NCBI GenBank assembly: GCA_023260815.1 | Contig: JALQUE010000436.1 | Coordinates: 1 to 5,422, forward strand | Reading direction: 5' to 3' | Length of the DNA stretch: 5,422 bases | Source of the DNA: Roseovarius sp. | Lineage (GTDB): Bacteria > Pseudomonadota > Alphaproteobacteria > Rhodobacterales > Rhodobacteraceae | Shown: positions 1-5,422 of the stretch, one piece after another | Numbering within the stretch: the first letter of the stretch is position 1 | Layout of the letters: the number at the start of each line of letters is the position of its first letter | Program-made: the position numbers and the translations under genes | Notes under the pieces: generated by a model | What the model was told of the DNA's origin: nothing | Database searches by the model: none | The model's input: the letters and a program-made list of their open reading frames with translations, nothing else

Positions 1-2
1 CG

Positions 3-1250
3 GTTCATTCCGAGCACATGGAGCCCGTGAAGGGCGGCATCCGCTATTCGCTGGACGTGACCCAGGACGAGGTCGAGGCCCTGGCCGCGCTGATGACCTA
101 CAAATGCGCCCTGGTCGAGGCGCCGTTCGGCGGATCCAAAGGCGGGCTGTGTGTGGACCCGCGCCAATGGGACGAACATGAGCTGGAAAGCATCACCCGG
201 CGGTTTGCCTATGAGCTGATCAAGCGCGACCTGATCCATCCCAGCCAGAACGTGCCGGCCCCCGACATGGGCACCGGTGAACGCGAGATGGCGTGGATTG
301 CCGATCAATACCGGCGCATGAACACCACCGATATCAACGCGCGCGCCTGTGTGACCGGCAAGCCGCTGAATGCCGGCGGCATCGCGGGCCGGGTCGAAGC
401 CACCGGGCGCGGTGTGCAATACGCCCTGCAGGAATTCTTCCGCCACCCCGAGGACATGGCCGCTGCGGGCCTGTCTGGATCGCTGGATGGCAAACGCGTG
501 ATCGTTCAGGGCCTGGGCAATGTGGGCTATCACGCCGCCAAGTTCCTGCACGAAGAGGATGGTGCGGTCATCACCGGCATCATCGAACACGATGGCGCGC
601 TTTACAGCGATGAAGGTCTGGACGTCGAAGCCGTGCGCGCCTGGATCATGAAGCATGGCGGCGTGACCGGCTATCCCGACGCTACCCATACCGCCGAGGG
701 GGCGGCCGTGCTGGAACATGAGTGCGACATCCTGATCCCCGCGGCGATGGAAGGGGTCATCAACATGGGCAATGCCGACCGGGTGAAGGCGGCGTTGATC
801 ATCGAGGCCGCGAATGGCCCGGTCACGGCCGGCGCCGATGAGGTGCTGCGCGAGAAGGGCACGGTGATCATTCCGGACATGTATGCCAATGCCGGCGGTG
901 TGACCGTGTCGTATTTCGAGTGGGTCAAGAACCTCAGCCATATCCGGTTTGGCCGGATGGGCCGCCGTCAGGAAGAGTCGCGTCACCAGCTTATCGTGGA
1001 CGAGCTTGAGCGGCTGGACCGCCATCTGGGCGATGCCTGGGTCATCAGCCCCGGCTTCAAGCAGAAATATCTGCGCGGCGCCGGAGAGTTGGAACTGGTG
1101 CGCTCGGGCCTCGATGACACGATGCGCATCGCCTATCAGTCTATGCGCGAGGTCTGGCATGGGCGCGAGGACGTGACCGATCTGCGGACCGCCGCCTATC
1201 TGGTGTCGATCGACAAGGTTGCCGCGAGTTATCGTGCGCTTGGGCTCTAG
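3..1250 (+). CDS. gdhA: Glutamate dehydrogenase (Glu/Leu/Phe/Val dehydrogenase family), 5'-truncated by the window edge
   Basis: Catalyses reversible oxidative deamination of glutamate to 2-oxoglutarate and ammonia in the cytoplasm, linking nitrogen assimilation to the TCA cycle. The frame is open from base 3 (VHSEH before the Met at 18). That Met is internal: family members have about 60 more N-terminal residues, so the true start is upstream of the window. Counting from this Met, K5 (VKGGIRY), K29 and catalytic K41 (PFGGSKGG) form the substrate/catalytic lysine set, and D83 (VPAPDMG) is the catalytic aspartate. GLGNVG at 165-170 is the Rossmann dinucleotide loop. E190 at the end of the second strand suggests NAD preference (inference). 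S298 in ANAGGVTVS lies where glutamate-specific enzymes carry the serine that binds the side-chain carboxylate, so glutamate is favoured over Leu/Phe/Val. The C-terminus is complete with a TAG stop. The symbol gluD is also used for this type. Confidence 0.95.
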   Translation, partial: VHSEHMEPVKGGIRYSLDVTQDEVEALAALMTYKCALVEAPFGGSKGGLCVDPRQWDEHELESITRRFAYELIKRDLIHPSQNVPAPDMGTGEREMAWIADQYRRMNTTDINARACVTGKPLNAGGIAGRVEATGRGVQYALQEFFRHPEDMAAAGLSGSLDGKRVIVQGLGNVGYHAAKFLHEEDGAVITGIIEHDGALYSDEGLDVEAVRAWIMKHGGVTGYPDATHTAEGAAVLEHECDILIPAAMEGVINMGNADRVKAALIIEAANGPVTAGADEVLREKGTVIIPDMYANAGGVTVSYFEWVKNLSHIRFGRMGRRQEESRHQLIVDELERLDRHLGDAWVISPGFKQKYLRGAGELELVRSGLDDTMRIAYQSMREVWHGREDVTDLRTAAYLVSIDKVAASYRALGL

Positions 1251-1273
1251 GGTGTGACCTGAACAGCGCGCGA

Positions 1274-1303
1274 ACAGCCACAGGTTGAAAGACCTGTGGC
1301 TGT
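1274..1303 (+). terminator. Stem-loop terminator after glutamate dehydrogenase
   Basis: A perfect 12-bp inverted repeat (ACAGCCACAGGT at 1274-1285, its complement at 1292-1303) encloses a 6-nt loop (TGAAAG), 23 bp after the dehydrogenase stop. The following bases (CAATTTG) give only a short U tract. It therefore looks like an intrinsic terminator with a weak tail, or a 3'-end stabilising hairpin. Such a strong stem directly behind a stop codon makes transcript-end formation the best reading. Confidence 0.8.
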
Positions 1304-1318
1304 CAATTTGTGCGCACC

Positions 1319-1348
1319 GTCGGGCTGGCGGGTGTCGGGCTGGCGGGT
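1319..1348. repeat. 15-bp perfect tandem duplication
   Basis: The unit GTCGGGCTGGCGGGT occurs twice in direct succession (1319-1333 and 1334-1348) with no mismatch. A degraded third piece (TTTGGGCTG) follows. It looks like a replication-slippage product in G-rich spacer DNA just after the terminator. Confidence 0.85.
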
Positions 1349-1358
1349 TTTGGGCTGC

Positions 1359-1384
1359 AGACGGGGCCGGTAGACGGGGCTGGA
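1359..1384. repeat. 13-bp imperfect tandem duplication
   Basis: AGACGGGGCCGGT (1359-1371) is followed at once by AGACGGGGCTGGA (1372-1384), with two mismatches in 13 positions. It lies 10 bp after the 15-bp duplication, so this stretch has undergone more than one local duplication. Confidence 0.6.
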
Positions 1385-1491
1385 CCACTGGGTGACGACA
1401 GGCTTTGTGACCAGGCGTTTGGCGCGCGGTATCGAGCCTGGCACAGGGCTGGGCTTAGGGCCGGGCCAAAGCATCCCCCGGCGGGACGGGT

Positions 1492-1519
1492 TTTGTCACA
1501 CCAACTTTGTCATACCAAC
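1492..1519. promoter_or_regulatory. Tandem 14-bp repeats resembling two GntR/FadR-type operators
   Basis: TTTGTCACACCAAC (1492-1505) and TTTGTCATACCAAC (1506-1519) are back-to-back direct repeats with one mismatch. Each contains a match to TNGTNNNACNA, the palindromic pattern known for FadR-subfamily GntR repressors (1493-1503 and 1507-1517). Centres are 14 bp apart. A TATGAT hexamer at 1541-1546 could be a -10 element reading rightwards, but the TTGTCA hexamers are too far from it to be its -35. The match to the operator pattern is seen in the sequence; binding and the target gene are inference. A chance slippage duplication is the alternative. Confidence 0.3.
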
Positions 1520-1891
1520 CGGGGGTCATGCCTGCCGGAATATGATGGCGCGTGCGATAAGGCTTTGCACCCCGTTCCAAGCGGATCGTTTGGGGCGGGT
1601 CATCGCGTCTTCATCACGCCTTTACGGCGTGCCTCGGACCGGTCCGGTGCAGGTGGCCTGGGGCAGCGGGACATCGCGGGTGCAGCGTATCTTGACGGAT
1701 GGCACCGTGGGACCGGGCCGTGGAATGCCAAGCCGATGCCGCATGCGCGAGACCGTTCCGCCGTCACCCTGAGACATCCGCGACAGGTGGAGCGCGTGCA
1801 GCGACTGGATGCAGCACAGCGGTTTGCGGCCAACTGTTGCCCGAGGTTTTTCGCGGCACTTTTCAGGCCATGGGCAAGGGGGGTTGCGGGC

Positions 1892-1925
1892 CGTGTCGGG
1901 GGCTGACAGGATGGTGCCCGACACG
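1892..1925. promoter_or_regulatory. 9-bp inverted repeat upstream of the small exported-protein gene
   Basis: CGTGTCGGG (1892-1900) pairs perfectly with CCCGACACG (1917-1925) across 16 bp. It ends 18 bp before the ATG at 1944. As RNA it would form a hairpin just upstream of the ribosome binding site; as DNA it could be an operator for a dimeric regulator. There is no U tract, so it is unlikely to be a terminator. Confidence 0.4.
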
Positions 1926-1933
1926 ATCCAGAT

Positions 1934-1938
1934 GAGGG
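1934..1938 (+). promoter_or_regulatory. Ribosome binding site that fixes the start of the small exported-protein gene
   Basis: GAGGG lies 5 nt before the ATG at 1944. The alternative in-frame ATG at 1932 overlaps this element and has no purine-rich stretch in front of it. Starting at 1944 also gives a standard signal peptide without extra residues. Confidence 0.6.
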
Positions 1939-1943
1939 TGCCC

Positions 1944-2258
1944 ATGCTACGTTTTATGACCCTGTCCTGTGGGCTGGCTTTGTTGGCCGGTGCCGCCTCT
2001 GCCGAGACCGAAGCCCAAAAGGCCGAGCGTTGCGCGGCGCAGGCCGATATCGTCACCCAAGCCGTGGATGCCCGCGCACAGGGGCGCGACGCGCCGGGCA
2101 CAAAGGAGATGTTGACGGCCGCCGACAGCCGCGTGCCGGCCAGATACGCGCCCGGCATCACGCCGCTGGTGGAGTGGGTTTTCACCCTGCCGCAGGACCA
2201 GCTGACACTGGACGTCGGTGGCGCCTTCGAGAAACAGTGCTTGGAATTCAGCCAGTAG
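1944..2258 (+). CDS. Small predicted exported protein of unknown function
   Basis: Encodes 104 residues. Residues 1-20 form a typical Sec signal peptide: Met-Leu-Arg start, hydrophobic core with LALLAGAA, and an ASA signal-peptidase site before E21. The predicted mature part is about 84 residues and likely periplasmic. It is mostly helical in character, with an Ala/Gln-rich stretch at 22-46, and has just two cysteines (C30 near the start, C99 near the end) that could form a disulfide. A Trp/Phe-containing segment (PLVEWVFTLP, 74-83) is the likely core. There are no further membrane segments and no lipobox. I do not recognise a characterised family; it looks like a conserved hypothetical protein of Rhodobacterales (inference). 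It is 57 bp upstream of dnaG on the same strand, so co-transcription is possible. Reading from 1932 would add four residues. Confidence 0.75.
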   Translation: MLRFMTLSCGLALLAGAASAETEAQKAERCAAQADIVTQAVDARAQGRDAPGTKEMLTAADSRVPARYAPGITPLVEWVFTLPQDQLTLDVGGAFEKQCLEFSQ

Positions 2259-2315
2259 GCCGAATGGCCATCTGCGGTCCTTGCCGCGGCGGTCCGGATC
2301 GACCATATTTCCGCT
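2259..2315. promoter_or_regulatory. 57-bp gap before dnaG, no clear promoter or Shine-Dalgarno
   Basis: Contains two copies of GCGGTCC (2274-2280 and 2289-2295) and a short GGCC-GAAT-GGCC hairpin just after the preceding stop, but no U tract. The bases before the dnaG ATG (CATATTTCCGCT) hold no purine-rich ribosome binding site. dnaG is therefore probably read through from upstream and translated from a weak start. Confidence 0.35.
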
Positions 2316-4277
2316 ATGAGTCTTCCACCCGGTTTTCTTGACGAATTGCGGTCGCGGACGTCACTTTCCCAAGTGGCGGGCCGCAAGGTCATGTGGGACA
2401 CGCGCAAGTCTAATCAGGCCAAGGGCGACATGTGGGCGCCGTGCCCATTCCATCAGGAAAAAACAGCCAGCTTCCATGTCGATGACCGCAAGGGGTTTTA
2501 TTATTGCTTTGGCTGTCACGCCAAGGGCGATGCGATCGGTTTTGTGAAAGAGACCGAGAATGTCGATTTCATGGAGGCAGTGCGTATTCTGGCCGCAGAG
2601 GCGGGTATGCCGATGCCCGAACGCGACCCGCAGGCCCAGCAAAAGGCAGATCGCCACCAGCAGCTGAGCGATGTCATGGACATGGCGGTGCAGTTCTTCC
2701 GCCTGCAACTCAAGACCGGGGCAGGTGCCGCGGCGCGCGACTATTTGGCCGGGCGGGGCTTGGCCGAGGCCGGGCAGGACCGGTTCGAGATCGGGTTTGC
2801 TCCGGCCTCGTGGCAGGCTTTGTGGGAGCATCTGACCGGCAAGGGCGTCGACGAGGAGCTGATCCTTGATTGCGGGCTGTGCCGACGCAGCACCAAGCCC
2901 GGAGGGCGGCCCTATGACGCGTTCCGCAACCGCATCATGTTTCCGATTCGCGATCCGCGCGGGCGTTGCATCGCTTTCGGCGGGCGGGCGATGGACCCTG
3001 CCGACGATGCCAAGTATCTGAATTCGCAGGACACGGACCTGTTCGACAAGTCGCGGGTGTTGTACAATCATGGCCCGGCCCGCGAGGCGGCAGGCAAGGG
3101 CAAGCCGCTGATTGTGGCCGAAGGCTACATGGATGTGATCGCGCTGGCGATGGCGGGGTTCGATGCGGCGGTCGCGCCGCTTGGCACGGCGGTGACCGAG
3201 CATCAGTTGCGGCTGCTGTGGCGCATCGCGGACGAGCCGATCATCGCGCTGGATGGGGACGGCGCGGGTTTGAAGGCCGCGTACCGGACCATCGACGTGG
3301 CGCTGCCGCTGCTGGAGGCCGGCAAGTCGCTGCGCTTCGCCCTGATGCCGCAAGGCATGGACCCCGACGATCTGCTGCGCGCCAAGGGGCCGGTCGCGGT
3401 GCAGGACGTTCTGGACCGGGCCTTGCCGATGGTTCAGCTGCTTTGGCAGCGCGAGACCGAGGGCCGGGTCTTTGACAGCCCCGAGCGGCGGGCGTCGCTG
3501 GACAAGGCGTTGCGCGAGAAGATCAAGTTGATTCAGGATCCGTCGATCCGCAGCCATTACGGCGAGGCGATCAAGGACTTGCGGTGGGCGCTGTTCAGCC
3601 CCCGGCGGCAAGAGGGGGGCGGCGCGCGACAGGGCTTTGGGCGGGGTGGCCGGTGGCAGCCCCCGGCCAGCGCACGCCAGACAACCCGCGCGTCGTTGTT
3701 GGTGGCCGCGGGCGAGGGGGCGCATCAGCGTCTGAGAGAGGCGCTGATCCTGGCCACGGTGATCTGCACGCCGCAGGTGTTTGACGATGTCGAAGGCCAG
3801 TTGGAGGGGATGACCTGCTCGGATCCCGAGCATGAGCGGCTGCGTGGGCTGATCCTGCGCCATGCGGCTGAGGCGGGAGACGGTTTGCGCACGCGTCTTG
3901 AGCAGGAGGCGGGGGGGGATGCCCTTGAAAAGCTGTTGTCGCTACCCCATGTCGCGCTTGCACCTGCCGTGCGCCGTCCGGGGGATCCTGATATCGCACG
4001 CATGACCATTGCGGAAGAATTCAACAAGCTCGACGCCGAGCGCGGCCTGAGTGCCGAAGTCAGAGAGGCCGCAGAGGATCTGGCGGGTGTCGCTGACGAG
4101 GCGGTTACATGGCGGCTGGGACAGGCCGCCGAAGAACGACAGCGCGCTTTGCGCAGCCAGACAGAAGACACAACCGAATACGACCTAGCGGAGAACGGCG
4201 CGCGAATCAGTCGCGATGAGCGCGAAAAACTGGAAAAGCTGCTGAACGGCATCACCTTTTCCAAACCGGGCCGTTGA
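2316..4277 (+). CDS. dnaG: DNA primase DnaG
   Basis: Synthesises the short RNA primers for replication at the fork, working with the DnaB helicase. The 653-residue protein has the full bacterial primase layout. An N-terminal CHC2 zinc domain has ligands C43, H46, C64 and C67 (CPFH and CFGC). The RNA polymerase core follows (about 125-370), with the YLNSQDTDLFDKSRVLY segment near 230-247. The TOPRIM metal site comprises E269 (EGYMDV), D313 and D315 (DGDGAG) and the DPDDLL motif at 349-354. A Gly/Arg-rich linker (about 428-462) leads to a C-terminal region that should hold the DnaB-binding domain. Residues 24-40 carry a longer loop before the first zinc ligands than E. coli DnaG, which is also shorter (581 residues). 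The ATG at 2316 fits the family N-terminus despite the lack of a Shine-Dalgarno. All key residues are present. It lies upstream of rpoD, as in the macromolecular synthesis operon. Confidence 0.97.
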   Translation: MSLPPGFLDELRSRTSLSQVAGRKVMWDTRKSNQAKGDMWAPCPFHQEKTASFHVDDRKGFYYCFGCHAKGDAIGFVKETENVDFMEAVRILAAEAGMPMPERDPQAQQKADRHQQLSDVMDMAVQFFRLQLKTGAGAAARDYLAGRGLAEAGQDRFEIGFAPASWQALWEHLTGKGVDEELILDCGLCRRSTKPGGRPYDAFRNRIMFPIRDPRGRCIAFGGRAMDPADDAKYLNSQDTDLFDKSRVLYNHGPAREAAGKGKPLIVAEGYMDVIALAMAGFDAAVAPLGTAVTEHQLRLLWRIADEPIIALDGDGAGLKAAYRTIDVALPLLEAGKSLRFALMPQGMDPDDLLRAKGPVAVQDVLDRALPMVQLLWQRETEGRVFDSPERRASLDKALREKIKLIQDPSIRSHYGEAIKDLRWALFSPRRQEGGGARQGFGRGGRWQPPASARQTTRASLLVAAGEGAHQRLREALILATVICTPQVFDDVEGQLEGMTCSDPEHERLRGLILRHAAEAGDGLRTRLEQEAGGDALEKLLSLPHVALAPAVRRPGDPDIARMTIAEEFNKLDAERGLSAEVREAAEDLAGVADEAVTWRLGQAAEERQRALRSQTEDTTEYDLAENGARISRDEREKLEKLLNGITFSKPGR

Positions 4278-4323
4278 TTGTTGTTTGGTGAGGAATAGGT
4301 AAAGAAGACAGGGTAAAGGGTGT

Positions 4324-4366
4324 GCGAATCATTATATCGCGTTATTGATTCGCTTTAGTCGAATCA
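4324..4366. promoter_or_regulatory. Three alternating CGAATCA copies with GANTC sites in the rpoD leader/promoter region
   Basis: CGAATCA occurs at 4325-4331 and 4360-4366 and in reverse at 4346-4352. The first two copies are part of an 8-bp perfect inverted repeat (GCGAATCA at 4324-4331, TGATTCGC at 4346-4353, 14-bp spacer). The second and third form a 7-bp inverted repeat with a 7-bp spacer. Each copy contains GANTC (4326-4330, 4347-4351, 4361-4365), the target of the alphaproteobacterial cell-cycle methylase CcrM. TATATC at 4333-4338 could be a -10 hexamer, but no good -35 precedes it. Regulation of rpoD through methylation, GcrA or a dimeric repressor is inference. Confidence 0.4.
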
Positions 4367-4384
4367 CCCGTTCGCCCACTGCTC

Positions 4385-4390
4385 AGGAGA
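4385..4390 (+). promoter_or_regulatory. Strong ribosome binding site of rpoD
   Basis: AGGAGA lies 5 nt before the ATG at 4396, a near-ideal Shine-Dalgarno. It fixes the rpoD start and contrasts with the missing site in front of dnaG, in line with a much higher demand for sigma factor than for primase. Confidence 0.85.
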
Positions 4391-4395
4391 CCTTC

Positions 4396-5422
4396 ATGGC
4401 CGCCAAGGACACCGACGACCAGAAACCCGACGATCAGGAGGCCGAGCTTTCTCTCGATATGAGTCAAACGGCGGTCAAGAAAATGATCGGCGAGGCGCGT
4501 GAGAAAGGGTTCATCACCTACGATCAGCTCAACAAGGTGCTGCCGCCCGATCAGGTATCGTCGGAACAGATCGAGGACGTGATGTCGATGCTCAGCGAGA
4601 TGGGCATCAACATCATCGAGGAAGAAGACGCCGAGGAAGAAGAGCAGAAATCCACCGCCGTGGCTGAGATCGGCCGCCGGGGGGAACTGGCGCTTGGCTC
4701 GGGCAAGGACGAGAAGCTGGATCGCACCGACGATCCCGTCCGCATGTACCTGCGCGAGATGGGCAGCGTCGAATTGCTGAGCCGCGAGGGCGAGATCGCC
4801 ATCGCCAAGCGGATCGAGGCCGGCCGCAACACGATGATCGCGGGCCTGTGCGAAAGCCCGCTGACCTTTCAGGCGATCACCATCTGGCGCGACGAACTTC
4901 TGGGTGAGGATATTCTGCTGCGCGATGTCATCGATCTGGAGGCCACGTTCGGCACCCAGATGGGCGAGGACGGAGAGGCAGAGCCGGTTGTGGAAGCGGC
5001 CAATGTCTCGACCGCGCCCGCCTCGGAGCGGCGGGATGAGGGCCAGCCGGAACTGGATGCCGACGGCAACCCGATTGCCAGCGAAGACGATGACGACGAG
5101 GACGAACAGGCCAATATGAGCCTTGCGGCGATGGAGGCCGCTCTGAAGCCGCGGGTTCTGGAAACGCTGGACCGGATCGCCGACGATTACGAGAAATTGA
5201 GCGAGATGCAGGACAGCCGCATCTCGGCCACGCTGAACGAGGATGGATCGTTCAGCGCCAAGCAGGAAGAGACATATCAGACGCTGCGCTCGGAGATTGT
5301 GCAGCTGGTCAACTCCTTGCATCTGCACAACAATCGCATCGAGGCGCTGATCGACCAGCTGTATGGGATCAACCGCCGTATCATGCAGATCGACGGCGCG
5401 ATGGTGAAGCTGGCCGATCAGG
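4396..5422 (+). CDS. rpoD: RNA polymerase housekeeping sigma factor RpoD (sigma-70), 3' end beyond the window
   Basis: Directs RNA polymerase to housekeeping promoters. The 342 visible codons cover about half of the expected protein (roughly 660 residues in alphaproteobacteria), and the frame is open to the window end. Residues 25-77 match sigma region 1.1 (VKKMIGEAREKGFITYDQLN onward), which autoinhibits DNA binding by free sigma. A Glu-rich stretch (75-83) follows. Region 1.2 starts at D112 with DPVRMYLREMGSVELLSREGE and runs to about 143. From there to the edge lies the non-conserved region, strongly acidic around SEDDDDEDEQ and ending in helical segments that lead to region 2. The -10 and -35 recognition regions (2 and 4) are not in the window, but regions 1.1 and 1.2 together distinguish primary sigma from RpoH-type and other alternative sigmas. 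It is 118 bp after dnaG with no terminator between, so readthrough plus a local promoter is likely. Confidence 0.96.
   Translation, partial: MAAKDTDDQKPDDQEAELSLDMSQTAVKKMIGEAREKGFITYDQLNKVLPPDQVSSEQIEDVMSMLSEMGINIIEEEDAEEEEQKSTAVAEIGRRGELALGSGKDEKLDRTDDPVRMYLREMGSVELLSREGEIAIAKRIEAGRNTMIAGLCESPLTFQAITIWRDELLGEDILLRDVIDLEATFGTQMGEDGEAEPVVEAANVSTAPASERRDEGQPELDADGNPIASEDDDDEDEQANMSLAAMEAALKPRVLETLDRIADDYEKLSEMQDSRISATLNEDGSFSAKQEETYQTLRSEIVQLVNSLHLHNNRIEALIDQLYGINRRIMQIDGAMVKLADQ

Larger units (their letters stand above)
1304..1943. other. Gene-poor intergenic stretch of about 640 bp
   Basis: No convincing gene is seen on either strand. The longest open frame on the + strand (1310-1906) would encode 198 residues rich in Gly, Arg, His, Trp and Cys. 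It begins in a simple repeat, has no ribosome binding site and resembles no family I know. Another frame (1392-1772, 126 residues) is equally unconvincing. Minus-strand frames here run on into antisense of the next genes. Non-coding structure includes tandem duplications at 1319-1348 and 1359-1384, the operator-like pair at 1492-1519, a TATGAT hexamer at 1541-1546 (possible -10, no well-spaced -35), a 6-bp stem-loop at 1615-1631, a 12-bp perfect palindrome (CGGACCGGTCCG, 1635-1646) and the inverted repeat at 1892-1925. A small RNA or a decayed gene cannot be excluded. Confidence 0.55.

Noticed and set aside
1526..1603. 25-codon minus-strand mini-frame with an ATGA start overlap
   Set aside because: Too short and without a ribosome binding site or conserved feature to support it.
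1635..1646. 12-bp perfect palindrome CGGACCGGTCCG
   Set aside because: GC-rich palindromes of this size arise by chance in such DNA, and no promoter or second copy is near; noted only in the intergenic entry.
1392..1772. 126-codon open frame on the + strand in a second frame
   Set aside because: No ribosome binding site, no known motif, and it overlaps the previous frame; kept only as a remote possibility in the intergenic entry.
1310..1906. 198-codon open frame on the + strand after the terminator
   Set aside because: It starts in a tandem repeat without a ribosome binding site, the composition is rich in Gly/Arg/His/Trp/Cys with no recognisable domain, and overlapping frames are equally open. 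Likely a by-product of high G+C.
1622..2407. 261-codon minus-strand open frame
   Set aside because: It lies antisense to the whole exported-protein gene and the dnaG start; the protein has no domain-like character and the + strand genes are well supported.
2361..3863. 500-codon minus-strand open frame
   Set aside because: Antisense shadow of dnaG, whose domains and catalytic residues are unmistakable.
4271..4323. Possible terminator or sigma-70 promoter directly after dnaG
   Set aside because: TTGATT and TTGTTT hexamers are present, but no acceptable -10 lies at 16-18 bp, and there is no stem followed by a U tract.
4342..5328. 328-codon minus-strand open frame
   Set aside because: Antisense of the rpoD leader and 5' half; sigma regions 1.1 and 1.2 on the + strand explain the sequence.

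Overview
The window (5422 bp, G+C-rich) looks like a piece of an alphaproteobacterial chromosome, most likely order Rhodobacterales (Roseobacter/Paracoccus/Rhodobacter relatives). Three things suggest this. The glutamate dehydrogenase is of the roughly 475-residue type common in that order. The primase N-terminus (MSLPPGFLDEL, then an extended zinc-binding domain) matches that group. The sigma-70 gene follows dnaG, with no rpsU in front. These assignments come from recalled family features, not from a database search.

Layout, all genes on the + strand: (1) 3-1250, the 3' part of a glutamate dehydrogenase gene whose first ~60 codons lie upstream of the window; it ends in a strong 12-bp stem-loop at 1274-1303. 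(2) 1304-1943, about 640 bp with no convincing gene; it holds short tandem duplications, a pair of 14-bp direct repeats that each fit a GntR/FadR-type operator pattern, and a 9-bp inverted repeat just before the next gene. (3) 1944-2258, a small gene for a predicted exported protein with two cysteines in the mature part. (4) 2316-4277, dnaG, complete. (5) 4278-4395, a dnaG-rpoD spacer with three alternating copies of CGAATCA, each containing a GANTC site. (6) 4396 to the window end, the 5' half of rpoD, up to the acidic non-conserved region between sigma regions 1.2 and 2.

dnaG-rpoD is the alphaproteobacterial form of the macromolecular synthesis operon: primase for replication and the housekeeping sigma factor for transcription. 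The small exported-protein gene sits where rpsU sits in enterobacteria. The dehydrogenase upstream is metabolically separate and is insulated by its terminator.

I found no defence island, mobile element, CRISPR, tRNA/rRNA or clearly new system. The most interesting signals are regulatory: the GANTC cluster with two mutually exclusive inverted repeats before rpoD, and the tandem operator-like repeats in the gene-poor stretch.
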